From Arthrobacter sp. Leaf234 (GTDB taxonomy: Bacteria; Actinomycetota; Actinomycetes; Actinomycetales; Micrococcaceae), in the NCBI RefSeq assembly GCF_001422665.1, contig NZ_LMLU01000001.1, forward strand, positions 1,390,732-1,454,731: a DNA stretch of 64,000 bases, written 5' to 3'. Shown one piece after another: positions 25,815 through 35,266 of the stretch (position 1 is its first letter; every line of letters starts with the position of its first letter). The notes under the pieces were generated by a model. It ran no database searches. It saw only the letters and a program-made list of their open reading frames with translations, and was not told the origin of the DNA. The position numbers and the translations under genes are program-made.

Positions 25815-26633
25815 GTGCCCATCCTGAACAAAGACATGACCCTCTGCATCTCCCTGGCAGCCCGGCCGAGCAACATCGGCACGCGCTTCCACAACTACCT
25901 CTACGAGGAGCTGGGGTTGAACTACATCTACAAGGCGTTCACCACCACCGACCTCCCGGCCGCCGTCGCGGGGCTGCGCGGCCTGGGCATCCGGGGATGT
26001 GCCGTGTCCATGCCCTTCAAGGAGGACGTGATCCCGCTCGTCGACCGGATGGACCCGTCGGCCACCGCGATCGACTCCGTGAACACCATCGTGAACGACG
26101 ACGGCGTCCTGACCGCCTACAACACGGACTACCTGGCCGTCGAACGGCTGCTCCGCGAGCACGCCGTCCCGTCGGCATCCTCCGTGCTGGTCCGGGGTTC
26201 GGGCGGCATGGCGAAGGCTGTCGTCGCCGCCCTGCGGGACTCCGGGTTCGGGCGGGTCACCGTCGTCGCCCGCAACGAGCGGACCGGGCGGGCGCTCGCC
26301 GGCCTGTACGGCTTCGACTGGCGTGCCGAGGCCGGCGATGCGGTGGCCGATCTCCTGCTCAACGTGACCCCCCTGGGCATGGCGGGCGCGGACGCGGATG
26401 CCCTCGCCTTCCCGCAGGCCGCGGTCGACGCCGCGCGGGTGGTGTTCGACGTCGTCGCCTCCCCGTCGGAGACGCCCCTGGTCCTCGCCACGAGGGCGGC
26501 CGGGAAGCCCGTCATCACCGGGGCCGAGGTGGTGGCCCTGCAGGCGGAGGAGCAGTTCGTGCTGTACACGGGGATCAGACCCACGCCGGAGCAGGTCCGT
26601 GCGGCGGGGGAGTTCTCGCGCCGGGAGGCCTGA
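25815..26633 (+). CDS. Shikimate 5-dehydrogenase-like protein (AroE family)
   Basis: This 272-residue NAD(P)-dependent enzyme has AroE architecture. The substrate domain has CISLAARPSNIGTRFHN and the catalytic-lysine motif VSMPFKEDVI (Lys69), followed by IDSVNTIVNDDG. The nucleotide domain has VRGSGGMAKAVVAALRDSGF. The canonical SRSPxxHN loop is replaced by SLAARPSNIGTRFHN, typical of the shikimate dehydrogenase-like subgroup rather than the main pathway AroE. The GTG start at 25815 has GGGAGAA upstream. It stands 32 bases after the ESX-like cluster but is not obviously related to it. Confidence 0.85.
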   Translation: MPILNKDMTLCISLAARPSNIGTRFHNYLYEELGLNYIYKAFTTTDLPAAVAGLRGLGIRGCAVSMPFKEDVIPLVDRMDPSATAIDSVNTIVNDDGVLTAYNTDYLAVERLLREHAVPSASSVLVRGSGGMAKAVVAALRDSGFGRVTVVARNERTGRALAGLYGFDWRAEAGDAVADLLLNVTPLGMAGADADALAFPQAAVDAARVVFDVVASPSETPLVLATRAAGKPVITGAEVVALQAEEQFVLYTGIRPTPEQVRAAGEFSRREA

Positions 26634-26654
26634 CGCACGCGGCCGTCGCCGTCG

Positions 26655-28547
26655 TCAGACCCGCAGCCACCGCACGGCGTACGGTTCGAGGGTCAGCGCG
26701 GTGTCGAGGCGGATCACCCCGCCCCCGATGAGGTCGACGGCCGTCCGGGGCAGCCCGGACAGCGTGGTGGACGCGATCACCTGATGGGTGTCGGCGACAT
26801 TGGCGAACACGACGACGGTGGAGTGCTCGCCGTCGAGCAGCCCGGGCCGCTGGTACCCCAGGACGTGCGGGTTGTGCGTGTGGAAGGGCAGGAGCCGCCC
26901 GCCGGCGAATTCGGGCGTGCGCTTCCGTATGCCGATGAGTCCCGACAGGCCGCTGAAGAGGGCGCCTGCCCCGGTGGCGGGGTCCGTCCTCGCGGCGTAG
27001 CGCTCGGCGGGGTAGGCGGGCCGTCCCACCCAGCGGCTGTCCCCGGCCTTCGCGGGATCGTCCACGTAGGAGTAGTCGTTCAGCTGGCCCACCTCGTCCC
27101 CGAGGTAGAGCAGCGGGATGCCGCCCGTGCTGAGGATGATGGAGTGGGCCAGGAGGATGCGGGCCACGGCGGCGCCGTCGCCGGCCTCCAGTCCCGCGAG
27201 GGAGGCCGTGGTGCCCGAGATACGGCAGTCGCCGGTGCGCGGATTGTCCTGGAACGGGACACCGCGCGCGAAGCTGTCCGGGAAGCGGTCCACGTAGAAG
27301 GCGTTGAGGAACCGGCGGTGGTCGTGGCCGTCGATCCCGAGTTCCGCGGCGTCCTCGTCGGAGAAGGTCCACCCGATGTCGTCATGGCTGCGGACGTAGT
27401 TGACCCATGCGGTCCCGTCGGGGAGGTCGTGCCGGCGTTCCAGCGCCTGGGCGAGGAGGGAGGCGTCCCGCGTGGCGAGCGAGTTCCAGATCAGGGCCAT
27501 CTGCAGGGGGTTGTAGCTCAGCTGGCACTCGCCCGGGTCGACGTACTGCACCACCTCGTCGGGGTGCACGATCGCCTCCGACTTGAACAGGAGCGACGGC
27601 GCCGCGAGGCGGCACACGGCGTTGAAGGCCTGGAGGAGGAGGTGTGCCTCGGGCAGGCTCTCGCAGGCGGTGCCGAGTTGCTTCCAGATGAAGGCGACGG
27701 CGTCCATCCGGATGATGTCGACGCCCTGGTTCGCGAGGTGGAGCATCTCGCCGGCCATGGCCCGGAAGACCTTCGGATTGCGGTAGTTCAGGTCCCACTG
27801 GAAGGAGTAGAAGGTGGCCCAGATCCAGCGTCCGTCCTCGAGCTGCACGAAGGAGCCGGGGTGGTCGTCGGGGAAGATCTCGCGTACCGTCCGCTCGTAG
27901 GCGTCGGGCAGCTCGCGGTCCGGGTAGATCCAGTAGAAGTCGGCGTAGTCGGGGTCGCCGGCAACGGCCCTGCGCGCCCAGTCGTGCTCGTTGGAGGTGT
28001 GGTTGAAGATGAAGTCGACCACGAGGGCGATCCCCTCCTCGCGGAGCTCCCGGGCGAGGTCCGCGAGGTCGTCCATGGTCCCGAGCCGGGGATCGACGTC
28101 CCGGTAGCTGGACACGGCGTAGCCGCCGTCGGAGTTCGCCTCGGGCGCGAGGAAGAGCGGCATCAGGTGCAGGTAGGTGAGCCCGAGTTCGCGGAAGTAG
28201 GGGATGCGCTCGCGTACACCGGCGAGATCGCCGGCGTACAGGTCCACGTAGCAGACGCCCCCGAGCATCCTGTTCGACCTGAACCACTCGGGTGCCATGG
28301 CCCGCGAGGCGTCGATGTCCTTGAGGTCCGCCGGGCGCTCCTGCCAGGAGCGGGCGGCGTCCAGCACCACCTGCACCAGCTCCGCGTCCGCGTCCGGCCC
28401 GTAGATCCGGTGGAACAGGGACTGCAGGCGCGGGAACTCCGTGTCGAAGCGGGCCTCGAAGGACCTCCACTCGGCATCCGGCGTGTCCGCCGAACGGGCG
28501 GACTGCAGCTCTGCTCGGATGCGGTCCTCGGCCCGTGGCGTGGTCAT
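26655..28547 (-). CDS. Amylosucrase (GH13 subfamily 4)
   Basis: This is a 630-residue cytoplasmic enzyme that splits sucrose and builds alpha-1,4-glucan, or acts as a sucrose hydrolase. The N-terminal helical domain (about 1-85) is followed by the GH13 barrel. Catalytic residues are Asp282 ([12 protein letters not shown]), Glu324 ([11 protein letters not shown]) and Asp389 (VRSHDDIGW). All three lie exactly four positions before those of Neisseria polysaccharea amylosucrase (286/328/393). Length also matches (about 636). It lies 85 bases downstream of the binding-protein gene on the same strand, after a hairpin terminator. There is no signal peptide. Polymerase versus hydrolase activity cannot be told from sequence here. 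Confidence 0.9.
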   Translation of the reverse strand: MTTPRAEDRIRAELQSARSADTPDAEWRSFEARFDTEFPRLQSLFHRIYGPDADAELVQVVLDAARSWQERPADLKDIDASRAMAPEWFRSNRMLGGVCYVDLYAGDLAGVRERIPYFRELGLTYLHLMPLFLAPEANSDGGYAVSSYRDVDPRLGTMDDLADLARELREEGIALVVDFIFNHTSNEHDWARRAVAGDPDYADFYWIYPDRELPDAYERTVREIFPDDHPGSFVQLEDGRWIWATFYSFQWDLNYRNPKVFRAMAGEMLHLANQGVDIIRMDAVAFIWKQLGTACESLPEAHLLLQAFNAVCRLAAPSLLFKSEAIVHPDEVVQYVDPGECQLSYNPLQMALIWNSLATRDASLLAQALERRHDLPDGTAWVNYVRSHDDIGWTFSDEDAAELGIDGHDHRRFLNAFYVDRFPDSFARGVPFQDNPRTGDCRISGTTASLAGLEAGDGAAVARILLAHSIILSTGGIPLLYLGDEVGQLNDYSYVDDPAKAGDSRWVGRPAYPAERYAARTDPATGAGALFSGLSGLIGIRKRTPEFAGGRLLPFHTHNPHVLGYQRPGLLDGEHSTVVVFANVADTHQVIASTTLSGLPRTAVDLIGGGVIRLDTALTLEPYAVRWLRV

Positions 28548-28577
28548 CCGTCAACCCTATTCCAGGCGGATGCAGGA

Positions 28578-28607
28578 AGCGCCACGTCCCTTACGGGACG
28601 CGGCGCT
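28578..28607 (-). terminator. Hairpin terminator of the GH42-ABC operon
   Basis: AGCGCCACGTCCC pairs with GGGACGCGGCGCT across a TTAC loop, with one internal A-C mismatch. It lies just past the binding-protein stop on the minus strand and before the amylosucrase start. Confidence 0.65.
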
Positions 28608-28632
28608 CCATGATCTGGTGCTCGGCGCGGAG

Positions 28633-29973
28633 TTACTCCGAGACGGGGATCGACTGCGCCTTCAGCGAGTCGATCGTCTTCTGCTGGCCGGTCTCGAGGG
28701 CGTCCATCAGCGTGCCCGAACCACCGATGGCGGCACCGAACCCGTCGGAGACGTCGGTGTAGGTCTGCGTCATGGTCGGTCCCCAGGTGAAGTCCGGGTT
28801 CACGTTCGAGGAGGCTTCGGCGAAGACGTCGTAGATCTTCTGTCCGCCGTAGTAGTCGACACCGCCGGCGAAGGCTTCGAGCTCGGTGGCCGACTTCGCG
28901 GCCGGGTAGAGGCCGCCGAGTTCGTTGGCGAGGGCGAGGGCTTCGGGATCGGTGTTCAGCCAGAGCGCGAACTTCGCGGCTTCAGCCGGGTGCTCCGAGC
29001 CCTTCAGCACCGCGGTGGAGGAACCGCCCCAGTTGCCTGCGGTCTCGCCGCCGTCCTCCCACTGCGGCATCGGGGCCACGGCCCACTTGCCGGCGGTGTC
29101 GGGCGCGCCGTCGGACAGGGTGGTCGCGCCCCAGACCGCGGAGACCCAGGTCCACTGCTGGCCGGTGTTGAAGGACGCGTTCCACTCGTCGGAGAAGGAG
29201 GGCAGGGTGGAGACGAGGTCCTCGGACAGCAGGTCCTGCCAGTAGGTGGCGACCTCCTCGGACTCCGGGCTCGTCAGGTTGACGTCCCAGTTCTCGCCGT
29301 CGTTCGCGAACCACTGGCCGCCGTTCTGCCACACCATGCCGGCGAACCAGTTGACGTCGGTCTTCGGGAAGTTGGTGATATAGGAACCCTGGGCCTTGAT
29401 CTCCTCGGCCGCCGCGGCGTACTCCTCCCACGTGGTGGGCACCTCGATGCCGGCCTCCTCGAAGAGGTCGGCGCGGTAGTACATGGCCATGGGACCGCTG
29501 TCCTGGGGGACCGCGTAGACCGAGCCCTCCTCGCCGAAGGTCACCTGGCCCCACGTCCAGTCCACGAACTGGTCCTGGGCGTCGGCGACACCCTCGCAGC
29601 CGGCGATGTTCTCCAGGCCGTCCTGGACGCGGAAGTTCGGCAGTGCGTCGTACTCGATCTGGCCGAGGTCCGGGGCGTTGCCGGCCTGGATCTGGTTGAA
29701 GAAGTTCTGGTACGTACCCGAGTTGCCGTTGGGCCCGGTCTGGACAGTGACCTGGATGTCCGGGTTCGCCTCGTTCCAGAGCTCGACGACCTGGTCCATA
29801 CCCGGCACCCAGGTGGTGAACTCGAGGGTCACGGGACCGTCGGAGGCCTCGCAGGGGGCTGCCTCGGCCCCTGCCTCGGCTCCGGAGCTGTCTCCGCCGG
29901 CTGAACAGCCGGAGAGAGCCAGCGCAGAAATCATGGCAAAGGCCGCGGTGACTTTTCCGTAATGCGCGCGCAT
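28633..29973 (-). CDS. Sugar ABC transporter substrate-binding lipoprotein
   Basis: This is a 446-residue lipoprotein. Its signal peptide ends at ALSGCSAGG (Cys about residue 23), followed by an acidic Ala/Glu-rich spacer. Family-1 solute-binding blocks are TLEFTTWVPGMDQVVELWNE, GNAPDLGQIEYDALP and MYYRADLFEEAGIEVPTTWE. ATG at 29973 has GGAAAG 4 bases upstream. It lies 86 bases after the second permease in a GH42-permease-permease-binding protein order. Substrate is probably a beta-galactoside oligosaccharide by context. No ATPase gene is present. Confidence 0.92.
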   Translation of the reverse strand: MRAHYGKVTAAFAMISALALSGCSAGGDSSGAEAGAEAAPCEASDGPVTLEFTTWVPGMDQVVELWNEANPDIQVTVQTGPNGNSGTYQNFFNQIQAGNAPDLGQIEYDALPNFRVQDGLENIAGCEGVADAQDQFVDWTWGQVTFGEEGSVYAVPQDSGPMAMYYRADLFEEAGIEVPTTWEEYAAAAEEIKAQGSYITNFPKTDVNWFAGMVWQNGGQWFANDGENWDVNLTSPESEEVATYWQDLLSEDLVSTLPSFSDEWNASFNTGQQWTWVSAVWGATTLSDGAPDTAGKWAVAPMPQWEDGGETAGNWGGSSTAVLKGSEHPAEAAKFALWLNTDPEALALANELGGLYPAAKSATELEAFAGGVDYYGGQKIYDVFAEASSNVNPDFTWGPTMTQTYTDVSDGFGAAIGGSGTLMDALETGQQKTIDSLKAQSIPVSE

Positions 29974-30058
29974 TGTCTTTCCTATCGGTTGATTGAGCAG
30001 TGCGGTGCGGGGGCGGACGCCCCGACACCTGTGGTGCTGGTCGGGAAGATCGGTGGTG

Positions 30059-30991
30059 CTACTTGACGCCGCCGGCGCCCAGGCCGCTGCTCCAGAACCG
30101 CTGGAGCGCGAGGAAGGCGATGATCAGCGGGACGATCGACACGAGCGCTCCGACGATCACGAGGGAACGCAGTTCGGGGATCTGGCTGATCTGGCTGTTC
30201 CAGGCGTAGAGGCCGAGGGTCACCGGGAAGAGCGCCTGGTCGCGGAGCATGATCAGGGGCAGGAAGAAGTTGTTCCAGATGGCCACGAACTGGAAGAGGA
30301 AGATCGTCACGAGGGCCGGTGCCATCAGGCGCGTGGAGACCGTGAAGAACGTGCGGATCTCGCCCGAGCCGTCGAGGCGGGCCGCCTCGAGCAGTTCGCC
30401 GGGAACGCTCGCCGCGGCGTAGATGCGTGCGAGGTACACGCCGAACGGGCTCACGAGGCTCGGCAGGAAGACGGCCCACATGGTGTTGGTGAGCTCGACC
30501 TGGCTGAAGATCAGGAACAGCGGCAGGGCGAGCGCCGTCGCCGGGACCAGGACACCGCTGAGGACGATGTTGAAGATCGCCTCGCGGCCCCTGAACTCGT
30601 ACTTCGCCAGGGCGTACCCGCACATCGCCGCGATGACCGTGCCGATCAGGGCACCGACTCCGGCGTACAGGGCGGAGTTCAGCAGCCAGCGGCCGAAGAG
30701 GCCGTCCCCGTAGGAGAACAGGCGGCCGAGGTTCCCGAAGAACGTCCCGAAGGAGTTCGCCGTGAACCACAGCGGAGCCGTGGAGGTGATCTCGCCGCCG
30801 GTCTTCGTGGACGTGGTGAGGAGCCACCAGATCGGCGTCAGGAAATAGAGGGTGAAGACTCCCATGATGAGCATCGCGGCGCTGCGGGACATGATGCTCT
30901 GGCGCGGCCCGCGGGCATGCGTGTCGGCACCGGGCGCCGTCGTGCTCCCGCCGCGGCGGCTCCTGGGGGTGGTGGCTGGGGCTGCCGTCAC
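30059..30991 (-). CDS. Sugar ABC transporter permease (MalG type)
   Basis: This 310-residue inner-membrane subunit has six helices after a 40-residue polar N-terminus. The EAA loop is ELLEAARLDGSGEIRTFFTV, and the C-terminus RFWSSGLGAGGVK is typical. GTG at 30991 overlaps the upstream stop (GTGA), showing coupling with the partner permease. Several membrane segments are clear, such as AAMLIMGVFTLYFLTPIWWL. Confidence 0.92.
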   Translation of the reverse strand: MTAAPATTPRSRRGGSTTAPGADTHARGPRQSIMSRSAAMLIMGVFTLYFLTPIWWLLTTSTKTGGEITSTAPLWFTANSFGTFFGNLGRLFSYGDGLFGRWLLNSALYAGVGALIGTVIAAMCGYALAKYEFRGREAIFNIVLSGVLVPATALALPLFLIFSQVELTNTMWAVFLPSLVSPFGVYLARIYAAASVPGELLEAARLDGSGEIRTFFTVSTRLMAPALVTIFLFQFVAIWNNFFLPLIMLRDQALFPVTLGLYAWNSQISQIPELRSLVIVGALVSIVPLIIAFLALQRFWSSGLGAGGVK

Positions 30992-31917
30992 TGGGTGACC
31001 TTCCGCTGGGTGGACTTCAGGAAGACGAAGGAGAGGATGAACGTGGCGAGGGCGAGGACCACGGAGAACGCCGCGGCGAGATTGTAGTTCGGCACCGACG
31101 CCGTGGTGTAGACCGCGAGGTTCGGGGTGAACGTGCTGTTGATCGCCGAGCTGAAGCTGCGCAGGGTCTGCGGTTCCGCGAGCAGCTGCAGGGTGCCGAT
31201 GATCGAGAACACCGCGGTGAGGATGATCGCGGGGATCACGAGGGGGATCTTGATCCGCCAGGCGATCTGGAGGTTGCTGGCGCCGTCGAGCCGTGCTGCC
31301 TCGTAGATCTCGGTGGGGATCGCGAGGAGCGAGGAGTAGATGATCAGCATGTTGTAGCCGACGTAGACCCACGTCACGATGTTCGCGATGGCCCAGAGCA
31401 CCAGGTTCCCGCCCAGGAAGTCGACGTTGGAGGTCACGGCGCCGAAGGGCGAGAGTGACGGCGAGTAGAGGAAGCCCCACATGATCGCCGCGATGACGCC
31501 CGGGACGGCGTACGGGGCGAAGAACGCGAGGCGGAAGAACTTCTTGCCCTTCAGCAGCGGGGAATCGAGGAGCAGGGCGAACAGCAGGGCGAGGCCCAGC
31601 ATGATCGGCACCTGCACCACGCCGAACAGGAGGACGCGGCCCACGGATTCCCAGAACGCCGTGTTCTGGAAGACCTGCTCGTACTGCACGAGGCCGCCGA
31701 AGACCTGGCGCGGCGGTCCGAAGGTGCCGTCGCGCTCGACCGTGAGCAGTGACTGCACGATCGCGTAGATGATCGGGACGGCGTAGAAGGCGAGGAACAG
31801 CAGCGCGAACGGGGCGATGAACAGGGCCACCGCACGGCGCTGCGCTCCGGACGAGCGGTTCTTCCGCGTGGCCGGTGGCGCCTTGGGCGCGTCGGCCGGG
31901 GTGCTAATGACGGTCAT
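30988..31917 (-). CDS. Sugar ABC transporter permease (MalF type)
   Basis: This 309-residue inner-membrane subunit has six helices, starting VALFIAPFALLFLAFYAVPI. The EAA loop is EIYEAARLDGASNLQIAWRI. ATG at 31917 is used because GAAAGGA sits 8-9 bases upstream; an in-frame ATG at 31926 directly abuts that site. The start lies inside the end of the GH42 gene (14-base overlap), so the transporter is coupled to the glycosidase. Confidence 0.91.
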   Translation of the reverse strand: MTVISTPADAPKAPPATRKNRSSGAQRRAVALFIAPFALLFLAFYAVPIIYAIVQSLLTVERDGTFGPPRQVFGGLVQYEQVFQNTAFWESVGRVLLFGVVQVPIMLGLALLFALLLDSPLLKGKKFFRLAFFAPYAVPGVIAAIMWGFLYSPSLSPFGAVTSNVDFLGGNLVLWAIANIVTWVYVGYNMLIIYSSLLAIPTEIYEAARLDGASNLQIAWRIKIPLVIPAIILTAVFSIIGTLQLLAEPQTLRSFSSAINSTFTPNLAVYTTASVPNYNLAAAFSVVLALATFILSFVFLKSTQRKVTQ

Positions 31918-33979
31918 GGCCTGCATCCTTTCGGCCCTGGGGCGAGCCGTCGGTGTGGGGGAGTGCTGATTCCGGGGTGTCGGTGCGGACGACGCGGACC
32001 GCGCCCGCGGGAACCACGACGACGTCGGCCACGGCCTCGGCGGTCAGCAGTTCCATCCCGCGGACCCGGTGCTTGCGGTCCTCGGTGGAATGGTTGATGA
32101 GGAAGACGTAGTCGTGGCCGTTGCCGCGCCGGGTCACGCACTCCAGCCCGGACTGTGCCTCCGGGAGGTGGACGCCGGCGGCCACGGCCGCCCGCAGCAG
32201 CAGGTCCTTCAGGACCCCGCCGTCGAGCACGGTCGCGGCGTACCAGGCCTCGCCGGCCCCGGCGCGATTGCGGGTCACGGCCGGAGCGCCTGCGTGGTGG
32301 CCGGTCGCGTAGCGGAGGACGGCCTCGGCCGTCGTGAGGTGGAGCGACTCGGACCAGAGCGACGCCGGTGACCCGTTGTCCATCGTCAGCGGATGTGCCG
32401 GGTGGAGCGGGAAGAACTCCTCGGACCGGATGCCGAGCAGGTCCCGGAATGCGCCCGGGTAGCCCCCCGGCCGCACGCGTTCGTTCTCGTCGACGATCCC
32501 GCTGAAGAAGGTGACGAACGCCGAACCGCCGGCGCGGACGAAGGCGCTGATCCTGTCGGCGTCCTCGTCGCGGATCAGGTAGAGATGGGGGACCACCGCG
32601 AGTTTGTAGCCCGAGAGATCCGCTCCGGGAGCGACGACGTCGACGGTCAGTCCCGCGTCCCACAGCGCCCGGTAGGCCGCGTGGACCTGCTCGATGTACC
32701 GGACGTCCCCGGAGGGGTGCGATTCCTGGTCGTGCGCCCACCAGGCCTCCCAGCTGAAGACGAGGGCCACGTCGGCGTGCACCGTGGTGCCGGCGAGCTC
32801 ACCCAGCCTGCCGAGCGCGGAACCCAGGTCGACGACGTCGCGCCAGGTCTGCGAGTCGGTACCGGCGTGCGGGACCATCGCCGAGTGGAACTTCTCGCTG
32901 CCCTGCAGCGACGCGCGCCACTGGAAGAAGCACAGGCCATCGGCACCGCGGGCGAGGTGTGTGAGGGAGGTGCGGAGCATCTCGCCGGGTCCCTTGGCGA
33001 TGTTGCGGGGCTGCCAGTTCACGGCTCCGGTGGAGTGCTCCATCAGCAGCCAGGGACGGCCCTGGGCGAGCCCCCGGGTGGCGTCCGCGGTGAAGGCGAG
33101 CTCCGCGAGGGGGGCCTCGAGGCGGTGGTCCACGTAGTGGTCGTTCGCGATGACGTCCATGTGCGGCGCCCAGGACCAGTAGTCCTGGTTCCGGATGTGC
33201 GCGGCGACCATGAAGTTGGTGGTGACGGGCGCATCGCTGGTGCGCCGGAGGACGGCCTCCTCCGCGCGGTAGTGCGCGAGGAGTTCGTCCGAGCTGAAGC
33301 GGTTGAAGTCGAGCGTCTGGGTGGGGTTGGTCGCGGACAGCGTGAGCCTCGGTGGGAGGATCTGCTCCCACGCGGAGTAGCGCTGGCTCCAGAAGGCGGT
33401 GCCCCAGGCGGCGTTGAGCGCGTCCAGGGTGCCGTAGCGCGTGCGGAGCCACCCGCGGAACGAATCCGCGGAGACGTCGCAGTAGCACAGCGAGTTGTGG
33501 CAGCCGAGTTCGTTGGAGACGTGCCACAGGCGCAGGGCGGGGTGGTGGCCGTAGCGGGTGGACACCTGCTCGACGAGGGCGAGGGCACGCTCGCGGTAGA
33601 TCGGCGAGCTGGGGCAGAAGGCCTGCCGGCCGCCCGGCCAGCGGGCGGTGCCGTCGGCCGTCCGCGGCAGGATCTCCGGGTGTGCCGTGGTCAGCCAGGC
33701 CGGGGTCGATGACGTCCCGGTGCCGAGATTCACGCCGATCCTGTTCGCGGCGAGGAGGTCCATGACGGCGTCGAGGTCGTCGAAGCGGAAGGTGCCCTGC
33801 TCGGGTTCGATCTCTGCCCACCCGAAGATGTTGACGGCGACGAGGTTGACGCCGGCTTCCTTCATGAGGCGGACGTCCTCGTCCCAGACGGACCGGTCCC
33901 ACTGCTCGGGGTTGTAATCGCATCCGAACACGAGCTGCCCGGTGCCGGACAGTCCTGCGACGGTGGTTGTGCGTGCCAA
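31904..33979 (-). CDS. Beta-galactosidase, GH42 (second copy)
   Basis: This is a 691-residue cytoplasmic GH42 enzyme. The N-terminal signature VFGCDYNPEQWDRSVWDEDV is followed by acid/base Glu157 (WHVSNELGCH) and nucleophile Glu314 (LLMEHSTGAVNW). It is longer than the GH42 at 17947, which carries the same signature but differs widely, so they are paralogues rather than a recent duplication. The TTG start at 33979 has GAGGAGC a few bases upstream. It heads the operon behind the promoter and two operators. By context it hydrolyses galacto-oligosaccharides imported by the adjacent ABC system. Confidence 0.94.
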   Translation of the reverse strand: MARTTTVAGLSGTGQLVFGCDYNPEQWDRSVWDEDVRLMKEAGVNLVAVNIFGWAEIEPEQGTFRFDDLDAVMDLLAANRIGVNLGTGTSSTPAWLTTAHPEILPRTADGTARWPGGRQAFCPSSPIYRERALALVEQVSTRYGHHPALRLWHVSNELGCHNSLCYCDVSADSFRGWLRTRYGTLDALNAAWGTAFWSQRYSAWEQILPPRLTLSATNPTQTLDFNRFSSDELLAHYRAEEAVLRRTSDAPVTTNFMVAAHIRNQDYWSWAPHMDVIANDHYVDHRLEAPLAELAFTADATRGLAQGRPWLLMEHSTGAVNWQPRNIAKGPGEMLRTSLTHLARGADGLCFFQWRASLQGSEKFHSAMVPHAGTDSQTWRDVVDLGSALGRLGELAGTTVHADVALVFSWEAWWAHDQESHPSGDVRYIEQVHAAYRALWDAGLTVDVVAPGADLSGYKLAVVPHLYLIRDEDADRISAFVRAGGSAFVTFFSGIVDENERVRPGGYPGAFRDLLGIRSEEFFPLHPAHPLTMDNGSPASLWSESLHLTTAEAVLRYATGHHAGAPAVTRNRAGAGEAWYAATVLDGGVLKDLLLRAAVAAGVHLPEAQSGLECVTRRGNGHDYVFLINHSTEDRKHRVRGMELLTAEAVADVVVVPAGAVRVVRTDTPESALPHTDGSPQGRKDAGHDRH

Positions 33980-34036
33980 GCCTGCTCCTCGATGCTGCGG
34001 TGCCGATCCCGTCGTCGGGGAGGCGCCGGCGCATTC

Positions 34037-34052
34037 TGTGAACGCTCCCACA
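34037..34052. promoter_or_regulatory. LacI-type operator O2 of the GH42-ABC operon
   Basis: TGTGAACGCTCCCACA is a 16-bp imperfect palindrome, lying between the promoter and the GH42 start. It is nearly the same sequence as the element at 34083-34098, spaced 46 bases start to start. Confidence 0.75.
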
Positions 34053-34082
34053 AGCGGGCGGCAGGACTCTCCTTCGAGGATC

Positions 34083-34098
34083 TGTGAACGTTCCCAGA
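34083..34098. promoter_or_regulatory. LacI-type operator O1 overlapping the GH42-ABC promoter
   Basis: TGTGAACGTTCCCAGA contains the palindromic GAACGTTC centre and overlaps the -10 on the minus strand. The core differs from the CG-centred AAGCGCTT elements in the first 14 kb, so a different LacI protein probably binds. Confidence 0.78.
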
Positions 34099-34124
34099 GT
34101 AAGGCTCGTCACATGCGCTGTCAA
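34096..34124 (-). promoter_or_regulatory. Sigma70-type promoter of the GH42-ABC operon
   Basis: On the minus strand, consensus TTGACA (34124-34119) and TACTCT (34101-34096) are separated by exactly 17 bases. Operator O1 overlaps the end of the -10. Confidence 0.8.
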
Positions 34125-34252
34125 CGCGCGGTGCGCGCTGGTCGCTCGCGTGGTGGTCCGCATCGACGTGGACCAGCCCCCCCGCGGTCCCGAGATCATC
34201 ACAGCGACGGCCCGCTCTCGCACAGCATCGGACGCGACGCCAGGGTCGGCCT

Positions 34253-34939
34253 GTGAATGAGGTGGCAGCGGCCGTGGGCAACAACGTGGACTGGTGCTCC
34301 GCCGTCTGTCGCGCCCACGGCGTCCCGGTCACGATGGGGAACGGCATCTGGCGGACCGGGACGACGCCCCCGCGCTTCTATCCCGACGCCATGACGCTCC
34401 GTCCGGGGCTGACATCCTCGGCACTCGTGGAAGGTCTGGGTGATCGCCCCGCCTGCGCCGTGAAGGACAGCTGGGCTTCGCTCGACCTCCGTGCTGCCGG
34501 CTTCGTGCCGCTCTTCACCGCGTCGTGGATCCGGCGGGTACCGGACGACGCCGCCGGCACGGCGCTCGCATGGACGCGGGTCGACGGCCGTCCCGGCGCG
34601 GCGGTCCGGGAGGACGCCGCCGAACTGCCCGGCCTGCTCCGTCCGGGACTCTTCAGCGAGACCGCGGTGCGGATCCTCCTCGCCCGCGACGGGGCGACCG
34701 TGGTGGGCGGGGCGATCCTCTTCAGGAGCGCGTCCGTCGTCGGGCTGTCGAACGTCTTCACCACCCCAGAGGGGCGCGACGCCGTCTGGGGTGACCTGCC
34801 TGCCGTCGCGCAGGCGATGGACCCCGGCGTGCCGGTGGTCGGTGACGAGCACGGCACCGATCTCGACCACGCCGTTGCTGCGGGATTCCAGGCGATCGGC
34901 CAGGTACGGGTCTGGCGTCGCGGCGGGGAGGACCGCTAG
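34253..34939 (+). CDS. Hypothetical protein, possibly GNAT-like
   Basis: This is a 228-residue cytoplasmic protein beginning with GTG at 34253 (NEVAAAVGNNVDWCSAVCRA). The C-terminal half has an acetyltransferase-like order of elements (VGGAILFRSASVVGLSNVFT, then HAVAAGFQAIGQVRVWR), which suggests a GNAT-type fold, but I see no clear acetyl-CoA loop. It is divergent from the GH42-ABC promoter, 129 bases away. The function is unknown. Confidence 0.6.
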   Translation: MNEVAAAVGNNVDWCSAVCRAHGVPVTMGNGIWRTGTTPPRFYPDAMTLRPGLTSSALVEGLGDRPACAVKDSWASLDLRAAGFVPLFTASWIRRVPDDAAGTALAWTRVDGRPGAAVREDAAELPGLLRPGLFSETAVRILLARDGATVVGGAILFRSASVVGLSNVFTTPEGRDAVWGDLPAVAQAMDPGVPVVGDEHGTDLDHAVAAGFQAIGQVRVWRRGGEDR

Positions 34940-35266
34940 ATCATCCCTGGACCGATCCTGCGCACCGATCCTGCGCACCTGTGATGCCGCCGACGCGCCG
35001 TTCCTTCGCTGCCGCCGTCGCACCGTTTCTTCGCACCGTTCTCGCGCTGCCGCCGTCGCACCGTTCCTTCGCACCGCTCCTGCGCTGCAGCCGTTGCATC
35101 CTTCCTGCGCCGCCGCCGGAGCGCCACCGAGGGCGGGCCGGACCAAGGCCGATCCGTCGTCGGTTGGACGCCCGTCGCACCGATCCGAGAAGCCGTTCGG
35201 AATCAGTGGCCGCAGCTACGGGAGCGGCTGTACGGTTCTCGCACCACCCGCTTCGGAAAGGTCGCA
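34940..35266. other. Repeat-rich intergenic region before the protease gene
   Basis: This 327-base stretch has no convincing gene. It holds a perfect 13-bp tandem pair (34951-34976, ACCGATCCTGCGC), a dispersed 20-bp direct repeat (35008-35027 and 35046-35065) and two copies of CGTTCCTTCGC (34999 and 35062). The last 60 bases presumably carry the protease promoter, with GGAAAGG just before the start. Confidence 0.8.
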
